A stretch of 64,000 bases of DNA from assembly GCF_025791835.1 (NCBI RefSeq), contig NZ_JAOXLP010000005.1, positions 62,001-126,000 of the forward strand. Direction: 5' to 3'. Source of the DNA: Roseomonas xinghualingensis (GTDB lineage Bacteria; Pseudomonadota; Alphaproteobacteria; Acetobacterales; Acetobacteraceae). The stretch's first letter is position 1, and every line of letters starts with the position of its first letter. The position numbers and the translations under genes are program-made. Shown in pieces: positions 43,931 through 53,120 of the stretch. The notes beneath the pieces are model-generated. The model ran no database searches. It was not told where the DNA came from and was given only the letters and a program-made list of their open reading frames with translations.

Positions 43931-45055
43931 TCAGGCCGCGGCGCGCGCAGCCTGACGCCCCACGCGGCGGGCGGGAGCCACCCTCTCGGTCTTCAGCCGT
44001 GCCAGCAGCGCAAGTACCGCTGCCTCCTCCGGCCGCAGATCCGCGATGTCCTCGCGCAACTCTTCCTCCGCCCGCCCGGCGATCTCCAGCACCAGCTTCC
44101 CGGCCATGTAGCCCTCCAGCAGGTCCGGATGGACGTAGCATTTACGGCAGACGGTCGGCGTATTGCCCAGGCGCGAAGCCACCTTCTCGATCGCCGCCCG
44201 GATGTTCCGCTTGGCGGCGGCCTGGCTGTCCACCGCCTCGAACTCGCGAAGGGCCAGCGCCGCCATGACCGTGCCGGCCCAGGTGCGGAAATCCTTGGCA
44301 GTGATGTCCCGCCCCGTGATCTCGCGCAGATAGTCGTTCACATCGCCTGAGGTGACGTTACGCAGCACGCCATCCTCGTCCTGATAGGCAAAGAGTTCCT
44401 GCCCCGGCAGGTCCTGGCATTCCCGCACCACCTTCGCCACGCGCCGGTCCGCAATGCCGAGCCGCCAGGTCTTGCCGCTCTTGCCCTTGAAGGCGAAGCG
44501 CATGGTCTCGCCTTTCACGGACACATGCCGGTTCCGCAAGGTGGTCAGGCCGAAGGAACCGTTCTCCTTGGCGTAATCGTCATTGCCTACGCGGATCAGC
44601 GTCGTCTCCAGCAGCCGCACGATGGTGGCCAGCACCTTCTCGCGCGGAAGGCCCCTGCGGCGCAGATCGGCCGCCACGCGCGCGCGAATCACCGGCAGCG
44701 CCACGGCGAATTCCGCCATACGCTCGTATTTCGTGGCGTCGCGCGTCTCGCGCCAGCGGGGATGGTACCGGTACTGCTTGCGGCCCCGCGCATCCCGCCC
44801 GGTGGCCTGGATATGGCCGTTGGCATGGAGGCAGATCCACACATCGGTATAGGCGGGCGGAATGGCGAGGGAGCGGATACGCTCCAGCATCCCCTCATCA
44901 TTCAGCAACTGGCCGGCGGGATCGCGATAGACGAAACCCTCGCCCCTCGGCTCCCGCGTGATTCCCGGTTTCGTATCGCTGACATAGCGAAGCCCGGCCG
45001 CGCGCGCGGCCTCCCTGGGCTCCACAATGGCTTCGGCGCTGTCACTGCTCGGCAT
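43931..45055 (-). CDS. DNA topoisomerase IB (eukaryote-like)
   Basis: This 374-residue type IB topoisomerase relaxes supercoils by a 3'-phosphotyrosine intermediate. The N-terminal domain contains GFVYRDPAGQLLNDEGMLERI and PPAYTDVWIC; the catalytic domain contains GNDDYAKENGSFGLTTLRNRH, the active-site Lys/Arg region SGKTWRLGIADRRVAKVV and DFRTWAGTVMAA, and the nucleophile Tyr in CRKCYVHPDLLEGY (landmarks). It is the compact poxvirus/bacterial form. The ATG at 45055 is preferred, 10 bases after GGAGGG; ATGs at 45064 and 45100 are alternatives. It lies 15 bases from the convergent aldo/keto reductase gene. Confidence 0.92.
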   Translation of the reverse strand: MPSSDSAEAIVEPREAARAAGLRYVSDTKPGITREPRGEGFVYRDPAGQLLNDEGMLERIRSLAIPPAYTDVWICLHANGHIQATGRDARGRKQYRYHPRWRETRDATKYERMAEFAVALPVIRARVAADLRRRGLPREKVLATIVRLLETTLIRVGNDDYAKENGSFGLTTLRNRHVSVKGETMRFAFKGKSGKTWRLGIADRRVAKVVRECQDLPGQELFAYQDEDGVLRNVTSGDVNDYLREITGRDITAKDFRTWAGTVMAALALREFEAVDSQAAAKRNIRAAIEKVASRLGNTPTVCRKCYVHPDLLEGYMAGKLVLEIAGRAEEELREDIADLRPEEAAVLALLARLKTERVAPARRVGRQAARAAA

Positions 45056-45138
45056 GGGCGGCATTCCCTCCGGCAGAAGGAAGCGGCGCCTGGGGATCAC
45101 GGTTTCAGCACCCCGCCCTCAAGGCCGGACGGAGAGGT

Positions 45139-45531
45139 TCAGCCCACGCGGCCCCAGGCCCTCTGCCCATTCGGCGCCGGGCAGCCGCAGGCGTCGCCGG
45201 CGCTCAGATTGCGGTCCAGTGGGCAGATAAAGGCTCCCGCATAGCAGGTCTGCCCTGGCGGACGCGGCACCGGATAGGCGGGAGGGGGCGCATAGGCCGG
45301 GTAAGGCGGGATGTAATAGGGCGGCGGCGGAGGTGGAACCGGATAGGCATAAGGGTAGGCCGGATAGACGGGATAGGCCGGATAGATCGGCACCCCGATC
45401 CCGATGCCGAAGCTCACCCCGCCCCGCGCCTCAGCCGGGCCGGAGAGGAGGAGAGGCGACGCCATCAGGGCCGTCGCCAGGACAAGGCGCCTGACGTCGA
45501 TCATCGGGAGGATATGGGTAGCAGCAGGCAC
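45139..45531 (-). CDS. secreted Pro/Tyr-rich small protein with C-terminal cysteine module
   Basis: This is a 130-residue protein (121 if the ATG at 45504 is used). A signal peptide is clear: VRRLVLATALMASPLLLSGPAEA, cleaved before RGG. The middle is a low-complexity Tyr-Pro-Ala-Val repeat (residues about 50-92). The C-terminus has four cysteines in QTCYAGAFICPLDRNLSAG and DACGCPAPNGQRAWGRVG, which could form two disulfides. The GTG at 45531 has GGGAGGG ten bases upstream. Function unknown; a cell-envelope or surface role is inferred from the export signal and composition. Confidence 0.78.
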   Translation of the reverse strand: MPAATHILPMIDVRRLVLATALMASPLLLSGPAEARGGVSFGIGIGVPIYPAYPVYPAYPYAYPVPPPPPPYYIPPYPAYAPPPAYPVPRPPGQTCYAGAFICPLDRNLSAGDACGCPAPNGQRAWGRVG

Positions 45532-45549
45532 GCGTGGAAGCCCTCCCGC

Positions 45550-46251
45550 TCAGCTGAGCCAGGCCCTCATCAGCGCGGTCACCGCCTCCGGCTCCTCCAT
45601 GCTCGGCAGATGGGCGCAACCGGGAAGCAGATGCAGGGCAGCGCCTGGAATCCCTTCCGCGATCTCCCGGGCCAGTTCCGGCGGGGTCAGCACATCCGCC
45701 TCCCCGGCCACCACCAGTGTCGGGACCGCGATGCTCCCCAGGTCACCGCGCGAGTCGGAACGTTTCAGAATGGCCTCCTGCTGCCGCAGGAACGCATCAC
45801 GCCCGACGCGCTCGGCCATCTCCATGACCTCCCCCGCCAGTGGTCCATACAGGTTGCGCTCATGCAGCAGGCGCGGCAGCAGTCGCGGCGTTACGCCCTT
45901 GAACCGCCCGGACCGAGTCAGTGACATCAATCCACGCCGCTGCTTCGCCTGTTCCGGTGCATCCTGGCGGGCGGAAGTATCGAACAGCGCCAGCCGCGCC
46001 ACGCGCCCTGGCGCCTGCCGCATCACCTCGAAGGCCACATAGCCGCCCATGGAGAGCCCGGCGACGGCGAAAGGCCCCTCCACCGTAGCGATCGCCCGTG
46101 CCGCCATGGCCTGGATGCTGGTATCCAGCGTCAGATCGGCGACGACCGGATCCACCAGGTCGGCCAGCCCGTCCATCTGGTCGCGCCACAGCCGCCCATC
46201 GCAAAGGAGCCCGGGCAGGAGGAGGAGCGGCATCCGGGTTGGGGCGGGCAT
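45550..46251 (-). CDS. alpha/beta hydrolase
   Basis: This 233-residue alpha/beta-hydrolase has the oxyanion region LLLLPGLLCDGRLWRDQ, nucleophile elbow GLSMGGY with the Ser, an acid in VVAGEADVLTPPELA, and the catalytic His in LLPGCAHLPSMEEPEAV. It is short, without a large lid, as in PcaD/MenH-like esterases and lactonases. The ATG at 46251 begins the family-like MPAPTRMPLLLLPG; upstream in-frame sequence is not conserved. It is divergent from the DEAD-box helicase gene and ends 18 bases short of the PY-rich protein gene. The substrate is unknown. Confidence 0.87.
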   Translation of the reverse strand: MPAPTRMPLLLLPGLLCDGRLWRDQMDGLADLVDPVVADLTLDTSIQAMAARAIATVEGPFAVAGLSMGGYVAFEVMRQAPGRVARLALFDTSARQDAPEQAKQRRGLMSLTRSGRFKGVTPRLLPRLLHERNLYGPLAGEVMEMAERVGRDAFLRQQEAILKRSDSRGDLGSIAVPTLVVAGEADVLTPPELAREIAEGIPGAALHLLPGCAHLPSMEEPEAVTALMRAWLS

Positions 46252-46511
46252 GGGCGCGTGGTAATCGGGCCACGAGGCTCGCGCAACCGCCCGGATTCGG
46301 CCGCCCGTCTTGCATCCGGGCGCCTGTGGGCGCATATCGCGCGCGAGCGGCTGCGTGCAGCGCGGTGGGACATGGAGTCCCGCGGCGCCACGCCGGACCA
46401 TCGGCCGGGCGCCTCCGGCATGCCGCGTGGCGCCCGACCCCGTTGAACGACGCAGCCCGACTTTTCGTCATCCTGCCGAAGCCGGCCGGGTGGCGCCACA
46501 GGAACATACGC

Positions 46512-48593
46512 TTGACCGAACACGACCAGCCTTCCTCCGCCGAGAGCGCCACCCCGCAGGACAAGGCCGTCCAGGCCCTGCCCGAGACGGGCGCGCCCGA
46601 CGCCGCCACCGGTAACGCCATGGGCGCCGCCGACGGCGATCCGGTGGGTGAAGGCGCCTCTCCGCATTTCGCCGAGACCCCGGCCGCTTTTGAGGCCGCC
46701 GAGCCTATCGAGGCCCTGGCCTCCGGCTCGGACGTCCCGGAGCAGGGCTCCGATGGCGAGACGGTCGGCGAAACCGGCCCTGATGGCGAGGATACCGGCG
46801 AAACCGGCCCCGACGTCGCCGAGCCCGTCAAGTCGGATGATGACGACGATGACGACGATGATGATGACGACAGTGACGATGATGATGACGACGATGAGGA
46901 CGAGGTGAAGGACGAGCAGGAGGAGGACGCCTCCGTCCGCGCCACCTTCAGCGATCTCGGCCTCTCCGATCCGATCCTCAAGGCCGTTACCGAGCTCGGC
47001 TACATCCACCCCACCCCGATCCAGGAGCAGGCGATCCCCGTCGTGCTCATGGGCCGCGACGTCCTCGGCTGCGCCCAGACTGGCACGGGCAAGACCGCCG
47101 GCTTCACACTGCCGATGCTCGACATCCTGGCCGGCTCCCGCGCCAAGGCCCGCATGCCGCGCAGCCTGATCCTGGAGCCGACCCGCGAGCTGGCCCTTCA
47201 GGTGGCGGAGAACTTTGTCAACTACGGCAAGTACCTGAACCTCACCCATGCCCTCCTGATCGGCGGAGAGAGCATGGATGAGCAGAAGACGGTGCTCGAG
47301 AAGGGCGTGGACGTCCTGATCGCCACCCCCGGCCGCCTGCTGGACCTGTTCGACCGCGGGCGCATCCTGCTGGCCGACTGCAAGGTGCTGGTGATCGACG
47401 AGGCGGACCGGATGCTGGACATGGGGTTCATCCCCGATGTCGAGCGCATCGTCTCGATGCTGCCGAAGCTGCGTCAGACGCTGTTCTTCTCCGCCACCAT
47501 GGCGCCCGAGATCCGGCGCCTGGCCGATGCCTTCCTGCAGAACCCGCGCGAGATCACCGTCTCCGCCCCCGCCTCGGTGGCGACCACCATCACCGCTGGC
47601 CTGCTCTGGGTGCAGGAGCGCGAGAAGCGCGAGGCGCTGCGCCGCCTGATCCGGCGCGAAGAAGTGCAGAACGCCCTGGTCTTCTGCAACCGCAAGGTGG
47701 ATGTCGACATCCTCTTCAAGAGCCTGCGCAAGCATGGCTTCAACGTCGGCGCCCTGCATGGCGACCTGGCGCAGTCCGTGCGCTTCCAGACGCTGGAGAA
47801 GTTCAAGGCGGGCGAGTTGCAGATCCTGGTCTGCTCCGATGTCGCGGCCCGCGGCATCGACATCGGCGGCCTGTCCCACGTCTTCAACTTCGACGTGCCC
47901 TACCATGCCGAGGATTATGTCCACCGTATCGGCCGCACCGGCCGCGCGGGGCGTGAGGGACGGGCCTTCACCCTGGCCACGGCCGATGAGGCGAAGGCCG
48001 TTGCGGCGGTCGAGACCCTGACCGGCTTCCCGATTCCGCCCATGGAGATCGAGGGGCTGGCGCCTGTCTCCCCTGAGGAGATCCAGGAGGCACTGAAGGC
48101 CACCGGCCGGCGCCGGGGCCGCGGCGGCGATTCCCGCAGCCGTGATAGCGGCCGGGGCGATCGCGGCCGTGGCGAGGGGCGCCGCGAGCGCGAGAGCCGT
48201 CCCGAGGGCGGCCGCCGCGAAGCCCGGGGTGGCCGGAGCGAGGGACGCCGCGACGAGAAGGAGGCGCGCGCGCCGCGCGAGGAGCCTGAGGTCCGCCGGG
48301 AGCGGGAGCGCGATGACCGTCGTGACGACCGCCGCGGCGAGCGCGATCGCGCCCCCCGCTCAGGCGACCGCGTGCTCGACGAGGTGAATCGCGACGCGGC
48401 CCGCGAATGGTCCGCCGAGGACCGGGGCCGGGAGGATCGCTACCGCCGCGATGGCCGCCGCGAACACTACCGCCATCGCCAGGAGGATCTCGGCCCCTCC
48501 GTCGTGGGCTTCGGCGATGCCGTTCCCGCCTTCATGCTCATCCCGCTGCCGCGGCCGAAGCGCAGCTCGGAAAATGAGGCCGAGGCGGCCTGA
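46512..48593 (+). CDS. DEAD-box RNA helicase with polyaspartate N-terminus and charged C-terminus
   Basis: This is a 693-residue helicase. Residues 1-140 are an acidic, disordered-looking region with a run of 12 Asp, one Ser and 7 more Asp at about 109-128. The helicase core follows: Q motif in FSDLGLSDPILKAV and TPIQEQAIP, motif I AQTGTGKT, PTRELALQ, DEAD box VIDEADRMLD, SAT, ARGIDIGG and HRIGRTGRAGREG. After about residue 530 comes an Arg/Gly/Glu/Asp-rich tail, as in RhlE- and DeaD-type helicases that bind rRNA or ribosomes. The start is taken as the TTG at 46512 because no ATG lies upstream in a sensible place. Role: ribosome assembly or mRNA unwinding. Confidence 0.88.
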   Translation: MTEHDQPSSAESATPQDKAVQALPETGAPDAATGNAMGAADGDPVGEGASPHFAETPAAFEAAEPIEALASGSDVPEQGSDGETVGETGPDGEDTGETGPDVAEPVKSDDDDDDDDDDDDSDDDDDDDEDEVKDEQEEDASVRATFSDLGLSDPILKAVTELGYIHPTPIQEQAIPVVLMGRDVLGCAQTGTGKTAGFTLPMLDILAGSRAKARMPRSLILEPTRELALQVAENFVNYGKYLNLTHALLIGGESMDEQKTVLEKGVDVLIATPGRLLDLFDRGRILLADCKVLVIDEADRMLDMGFIPDVERIVSMLPKLRQTLFFSATMAPEIRRLADAFLQNPREITVSAPASVATTITAGLLWVQEREKREALRRLIRREEVQNALVFCNRKVDVDILFKSLRKHGFNVGALHGDLAQSVRFQTLEKFKAGELQILVCSDVAARGIDIGGLSHVFNFDVPYHAEDYVHRIGRTGRAGREGRAFTLATADEAKAVAAVETLTGFPIPPMEIEGLAPVSPEEIQEALKATGRRRGRGGDSRSRDSGRGDRGRGEGRRERESRPEGGRREARGGRSEGRRDEKEARAPREEPEVRRERERDDRRDDRRGERDRAPRSGDRVLDEVNRDAAREWSAEDRGREDRYRRDGRREHYRHRQEDLGPSVVGFGDAVPAFMLIPLPRPKRSSENEAEAA

Positions 48594-48600
48594 CGAAGCG

Positions 48601-48628
48601 CAGGGAAGGGGCTACACCCCCTTCCCTG
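48601..48628 (+). terminator. perfect 11-bp hairpin after the helicase gene
   Basis: CAGGGAAGGGG (48601-48611) pairs with CCCCTTCCCTG (48618-48628) around CTACAC, eight bases after the stop. There is no T-run, so it may mark a processed 3' end as well as a terminator. Confidence 0.6.
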
Positions 48629-48699
48629 GCTCGCGCATCTGACCTTCCTGAGGCAGGATGCTGGCCTAACAGGTACCGCTCTCCGAGAGGAACGCAGAG

Positions 48700-49905
48700 A
48701 TGAACGTCGTCACCCCGATCAAGTCCGCCGCGAAGATGGGCGCCTTTGTGTGGGACGATCCTCTTCTGCTGGAGGAGCAGCTCACCGAGGACGAGCGCAT
48801 GATCCGCGACGCGGCGCGCGAGTTCTGCCAGTCCAAGCTCCTGCCCCGCGTGATCGAGGCAACCCGTCGCGAGCATTTCGACCGGGAGATCATGAATGAG
48901 TTCGGCGAGATGGGCTTCCTGGGCGCCACCCTGGACAGCCATGGCTGCGCCGGCGTCGGCTATGTCTCCTACGGCCTGATCTCCCGCGAAGTGGAGCGGG
49001 TGGACAGCGGCTACCGCTCCGCCTTCTCCGTGCAGTCCTCGCTCGTCATGTACCCGATCTGGGCCTTCGGCTCCGAGGAGCAGAAGGACAAGTACCTGCC
49101 GAAGCTCCGCACCGGCGAATATGTCGGCTGCTTCGGCCTGACCGAGCCGGATGCCGGTTCCGACCCCAACTCCATGCGCACCCGCGCGAAGAAGGTGGAT
49201 GGCGGCTACCTGCTCTCCGGTTCCAAGACCTGGATTTCCAACTCCCCGATCGCCGATGTCTTCGTGGTCTGGGCGAAGGACGACGAGGGCGTGCTGCGCG
49301 GCTTCATCCTCGACAAGGGCATGAAGGGCCTCACGGCTCCGAAGATCGAGGGCAAGCTGTCGCTGCGCGCCTCGGTGACCGGCATGATCATGATGGACGA
49401 GGTCTTCGTCCCCGAGGAGAACCGCCTGCCGGGCGTGAAGTCCCTGGCCGGTCCCTTCTCCTGCCTCAACCGCGCCCGCTACGGCATCTCCTGGGGCGTG
49501 CTGGGCGCCGCCGAGGATTGCTGGCACCGCGCGCGTGATTACACGCTGGGCCGCAAGATGTTCGGCAAGCCGCTGGCCCAGACCCAGCTGATCCAGAAGA
49601 AGCTGGCTGACATGCAGACCGAGATCACCCTCGGCCTGCAGGCTGTCCTCCGCCTCGGCCGCCTGTTCGATGAACACAAGGCCGCGCCGGAGATGATCTC
49701 CATGATGAAGCGCAACAACTGCGGCAAGGCGCTCGACATCGCCCGCATGGCCCGTGACATGCATGGCGGCAACGGCATCGTCGACGAGTATCATGTGATC
49801 CGCCACGCGGTGAACCTGGAGACGGTGAACACCTATGAGGGCACGCATGACGTGCACGCCCTCATCCTGGGCCGTGCCCAGACCGGGTTGAACGCTTTCG
49901 GCTGA
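48700..49905 (+). CDS. gcdH: glutaryl-CoA dehydrogenase
   Basis: This 401-residue acyl-CoA dehydrogenase has the GCDH signature: [25 protein letters not shown] at the start, then [32 protein letters not shown], the FAD-binding region and the catalytic Glu380 in [17 protein letters not shown]. It oxidises and decarboxylates glutaryl-CoA to crotonyl-CoA in lysine, tryptophan and benzoate breakdown. The ATG at 48700 follows GAGAGGAACGCAGAG. It ends in a strong terminator. No glutarate or CoA-transferase genes adjoin, so it stands alone. Confidence 0.93.
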   Translation: MNVVTPIKSAAKMGAFVWDDPLLLEEQLTEDERMIRDAAREFCQSKLLPRVIEATRREHFDREIMNEFGEMGFLGATLDSHGCAGVGYVSYGLISREVERVDSGYRSAFSVQSSLVMYPIWAFGSEEQKDKYLPKLRTGEYVGCFGLTEPDAGSDPNSMRTRAKKVDGGYLLSGSKTWISNSPIADVFVVWAKDDEGVLRGFILDKGMKGLTAPKIEGKLSLRASVTGMIMMDEVFVPEENRLPGVKSLAGPFSCLNRARYGISWGVLGAAEDCWHRARDYTLGRKMFGKPLAQTQLIQKKLADMQTEITLGLQAVLRLGRLFDEHKAAPEMISMMKRNNCGKALDIARMARDMHGGNGIVDEYHVIRHAVNLETVNTYEGTHDVHALILGRAQTGLNAFG

Positions 49906-49927
49906 TCCTCGCTGGATCGCGTATTCG

Positions 49928-49956
49928 GGGGCGGTCCTTCGGGGCCGCCCCTTTCT
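49928..49956 (+). terminator. Rho-independent terminator after gcdH
   Basis: GGGGCGGTCC (49928-49937) and GGGCCGCCCC (49942-49951) form a 10-bp stem with one G-T wobble and a stable C(TTCG)G tetraloop, followed by TTTCTT. It lies 22 bases past the stop and is the clearest intrinsic terminator in the window. Confidence 0.85.
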
Positions 49957-49979
49957 TGTTGGAGCAACGAGGGACTGCC

Positions 49980-51257
49980 ATGCGGATGACCATCGAGGCC
50001 ATGGGTGCCGCGGGCGACGGAATCGGCCGTGACGAAACCGGCCGTCCCCTTTTCGTGCCCTTCGCCCTCCCGGGCGAGGTGGTGGAGGCAGAGCCCGGCC
50101 CGGTGCGCGGCGATGGCCGTGCTGCCACTCTTACCGCCGTAGAAACCCCCTCCCCCGCCCGCGTTCCGCCCCCCTGCCCGCATTTCGGCACCTGCGGCGC
50201 CTGCGCCGTGCAGCACTGGGCGGACCAGGCCGTGGCCGAATGGAAGGCCATGCGGGTTTCCGAGGCCCTATCCCGCGCCGGCTTTCGCGGCATCGATGTC
50301 GCCCCCGCCATCCCCAGCCCGCGCAATACCCGCCGCCGCGCCGACTTCGCCCTTCGCCGGGGGGCAAACGGGGTGATCGTCGGTTTCCACGCCCGCGGCT
50401 CGGCCGAGCCCTTCGACATGGCCGTCTGCTTCGTCATCGATCCGCGCATCCTGGCGCTGGTGGAGCCGATCCGGAGGCTCATGGCCTCCATCCCGGCCCT
50501 GCGGCGGACGGGATCGGCCATGGTGAACCTGCTCGATACGGGGCCGGATCTCTGGCTGCGGACCGATGGCCCCCTTACCCCGGCCGATCGGGGAAAGCTC
50601 GCCACCTTCGCCACCGCGAATGGTATTCCGCGCATCGCCTGGTCGAAGGAGGGCACGCGGGACACGCCCGAGATCGCCGCGCAGTCCGGGCCTTCCTTCG
50701 TCAGCCTCTCGGGCGTTGCGGTTCCCACTACCCCCGGCGCCTTCCTCCAGGCCACGCCGGAGGGCGAGGCCGCGATCATCGCCGCTGTGCTGGATGGATT
50801 GCCCAAGCGCCTGCCCGGCAAGCCCCGGATCATCGAATTGCATGCCGGCCTCGGCACCCTGTCCTTCCCCCTCTCGGGGAAAGGCAGGGTTGAAGCCTAT
50901 GAGGGATCAGCCGAAGCGGTCACTGCCCTGCAGACCGCGGCCGGGCGCGCGGGCCTCCGCGTCAAGACCACGCGCCGCGATCTCGTCCGCCAGCCCCTCC
51001 TGCCTGCCGAGTTGAAGGGTGCTGCCGCCCTGGTCCTGGACCCCCCCTTCACCGGCGCCTCCGAGCAGGTTGGGATTCTGGCCCGTTCCAGTCTTCCACG
51101 GGTGATCTATGTCTCCTGCAACCCCGCCGCCCTGGCACGGGACCTGAGCGCCTTCGCCAAGGCACCCGGCTGGCGTGTGGAGAAGGCCGTGGCCGTGGAC
51201 CAGTTCCTCTGGTCATCCCAGGTGGAAGCGGTCGTCACTCTCGCACGTAGCCCTTGA
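49980..51257 (+). CDS. class I SAM-dependent RNA m5U methyltransferase (RlmD/TrmA-like)
   Basis: This 425-residue protein is a TRAM-linked uracil-5 methyltransferase. An N-terminal beta-barrel-like region (AAGDGIGRDETGRPLFVPFALPGE) is followed by Fe-S cysteines in PPCPHFGTCGACAVQHW, SAM motif IIELHAGLGTLSFPLS, VLDPPFTGASEQV and the catalytic Cys in VIYVSCNPAALARDLSAF (landmarks). It methylates U in 23S rRNA or tRNA. The ATG at 49980 has GAGGGA seven bases upstream. Which RNA position it modifies cannot be told; it lies alone between gcdH and an MBL hydrolase gene. Confidence 0.9.
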   Translation: MRMTIEAMGAAGDGIGRDETGRPLFVPFALPGEVVEAEPGPVRGDGRAATLTAVETPSPARVPPPCPHFGTCGACAVQHWADQAVAEWKAMRVSEALSRAGFRGIDVAPAIPSPRNTRRRADFALRRGANGVIVGFHARGSAEPFDMAVCFVIDPRILALVEPIRRLMASIPALRRTGSAMVNLLDTGPDLWLRTDGPLTPADRGKLATFATANGIPRIAWSKEGTRDTPEIAAQSGPSFVSLSGVAVPTTPGAFLQATPEGEAAIIAAVLDGLPKRLPGKPRIIELHAGLGTLSFPLSGKGRVEAYEGSAEAVTALQTAAGRAGLRVKTTRRDLVRQPLLPAELKGAAALVLDPPFTGASEQVGILARSSLPRVIYVSCNPAALARDLSAFAKAPGWRVEKAVAVDQFLWSSQVEAVVTLARSP

Positions 51258-51309
51258 TTGGTGGCGAAAAGCTCAAAACTCTCCATCACCTCGGAGAGGA
51301 CGCGAATCG

Positions 51310-52299
51310 ATGGACCGACGTGTGCTTTTGGCGACCGCGCTCGCGGCACCAGCGGTTATGGCTGGCTTGGGGGGCGAGGCAGTGGCTCAGGCGCCTGCCC
51401 AGCCGCCCCAACCCACCCCGACTCAGGCGCCTGGCTTCTACCGTTTCCGGATCGGCCAGCACCTGATGACCATGGTGCATGATGGCCAAGCCATCCGCAC
51501 CGATCCCACTCAGGGCTTCGTCCGCAATGCTTCGCAGGAGGAGGTTGCCACCTCCATGCGGGCTCAGGGGCTGGACCCGGCACGGCTTGCGAACCCTTAC
51601 ACCATCCCCGTGCTGCGTACCCCGAACGGCACGGTGATGTTGGATACGGGCAATGGCCCGCAAACAGCCGCGGACAGCCGCATCGGCCAGTTGCAGGCCA
51701 ATCTCGACGCCGCTGGCATCGACCCGGCCTCGATCGACATGGTTGTCCTCACCCATTTCCATGGCGACCACATCGGCGGGCTGCTGGATGGATCGGGCGC
51801 CGCTGCCTTCCCGCGGGCCCGCATCGTCGTGCCGGAGAAGGAATGGGCCTTCTGGATGGATGAGGGCCAGGCGAGCCGCGCGCCCGACGCGATGCGCCCG
51901 GCCTTTGCCAATGTCCGCCGCCGCTTTGCACCCTATGAAGCCCGCATCGAGCGCATTACGGACGGAACCCAGATCCTGCCAGGGTTGCGCGCCATGGACG
52001 CACCGGGCCACACGCCTGGCCACACATGCTTCCATGTCTCCGATGGGAGCGAGCAGGTCATGATCCTGGGCGATCTCACCAGCCGCCCGGAGTTCAACCT
52101 CACCAACCCCGGCTGGCATGTCATCTTCGACATGGACCCGGTAATGGCGGAGGCCACGCGCCGCCGCGTGTTCGACCGCGTCGCGGCCGACCGCATTCGC
52201 AGCGTCGGCTATCATTGGCCCTTCCCGGCCAATGGCTACGTGCTGAAGGAAGGAAATGGCTACCGCTTGGTTCCGGCGGAGTGGTCCAGCGTCGTCTGA
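51310..52299 (+). CDS. exported MBL-fold metallo-hydrolase
   Basis: This 329-residue protein has a signal peptide with an Arg-Arg pair (MDRRVLLATALAAPAVMAG), so export by Tat or Sec is likely. The MBL site is canonical: LTHFHGDHIGG with HxHxDH, GHTPGHTCFHV with the third His, ILGDLTSRPEF with the bridging Asp and YHWPFPA with the last His. The best-matching branch includes quorum-quenching lactonases and similar hydrolases; no substrate can be fixed. A Pro/Gln-rich linker follows the signal. The ATG at 51310 has GGAGAGG upstream. It is convergent with arsH. Confidence 0.87.
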   Translation: MDRRVLLATALAAPAVMAGLGGEAVAQAPAQPPQPTPTQAPGFYRFRIGQHLMTMVHDGQAIRTDPTQGFVRNASQEEVATSMRAQGLDPARLANPYTIPVLRTPNGTVMLDTGNGPQTAADSRIGQLQANLDAAGIDPASIDMVVLTHFHGDHIGGLLDGSGAAAFPRARIVVPEKEWAFWMDEGQASRAPDAMRPAFANVRRRFAPYEARIERITDGTQILPGLRAMDAPGHTPGHTCFHVSDGSEQVMILGDLTSRPEFNLTNPGWHVIFDMDPVMAEATRRRVFDRVAADRIRSVGYHWPFPANGYVLKEGNGYRLVPAEWSSVV

Positions 52300-52382
52300 G
52301 CAGGGAGAGGCCACTTCAGGTCACCGGTGGGACTATCTGCCGCTGATCAGGAGCAATGGGCGGCCGGATCAGGAACAGAAAG

Positions 52383-53120
52383 CTACCCGACCGCGCCCGA
52401 AAGCTGGGCCTGGTCGGCCCGCTCCTGCTTCTCCGCCCTCTCCTTCCGCTCGCTGTAGCGGTCTGTCAGGTGGTCCGAGATGTCGCGCATCAACAAGGTG
52501 AACTTCACCAGCTCCTCCATGACATCGACCACACGGTCGTAGAGCGGCCCCGGCAGCATCCGGCCCGCCTCATCAAACTGCTCGTAGGCCTTGGGCACGG
52601 AGGACTGGTTCGGGATGGTGACCATCCGCATCCAGCGGCCGAGCAGGCGCAGGGTGTTCACCGCGTTGAAGCTCTGGCTACCGCCAGAGACCTGCATCAC
52701 CGCGAGGGTCCGGCCCTGGGTTGGACGGACGCCGCGGCTCTCCAGAGGCAGCCAGTCGATCTGGTTCTTCAGGATGCCGGTGACCGCGCCGTGCCGCTCC
52801 GGGCTGCACCAGACCTGGCCCTCGGACCACAGGGAGAGTTCGCGGAGTTCGACGACCTTCGGGTGGTCGGCGGGCACGCTGTCGACCACCGGCAGATCGC
52901 GGGGATCGAAGACCCGCGTCTCGGCGCCAAGGCGGCGGAGGATGCGCTCGGCTTCCAGCGTCAGGAAGCGGCTGTAGGACCGCTCCCGCAAGGAGCCGTA
53001 GAGCAGCAGGATGCGCGGCGGGTGCTTGCTGGCGCTGGGAATGCCGAGACGGTTGAGGTCCGACATCCGGAGCAACTCCTCGGCGAGGTTGGGCACCGAG
53101 AGGTCGAGATCGGTGGGCAT
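52383..53120 (-). CDS. arsH: arsenical resistance protein ArsH
   Basis: This 245-residue NADPH-dependent FMN reductase oxidises trivalent organoarsenicals in arsenic resistance. The flavodoxin-like phosphate loop is [16 protein letters not shown]; later features are [33 protein letters not shown] and [23 protein letters not shown] (landmarks), all typical of ArsH. The C-terminal tail is charged. It overlaps the arsO stop by one base and is the last gene of the minus-strand ars operon. Confidence 0.94.
   Translation of the reverse strand: MPTDLDLSVPNLAEELLRMSDLNRLGIPSASKHPPRILLLYGSLRERSYSRFLTLEAERILRRLGAETRVFDPRDLPVVDSVPADHPKVVELRELSLWSEGQVWCSPERHGAVTGILKNQIDWLPLESRGVRPTQGRTLAVMQVSGGSQSFNAVNTLRLLGRWMRMVTIPNQSSVPKAYEQFDEAGRMLPGPLYDRVVDVMEELVKFTLLMRDISDHLTDRYSERKERAEKQERADQAQLSGAVG

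Noticed and set aside
45290..45400. Repetitive GGATAGGCGG-like sequence that might be a non-coding repeat
   Set aside because: It encodes the Tyr-Pro repeat of the exported protein in one frame and has imperfect, codon-sized periodicity.
48142..48470. Possible repeat array in the CGCGAG-rich 3' part of the helicase gene
   Set aside because: It is irregular low-complexity coding sequence for an Arg/Glu/Asp/Gly tail, not spaced repeats, so not a CRISPR or satellite.
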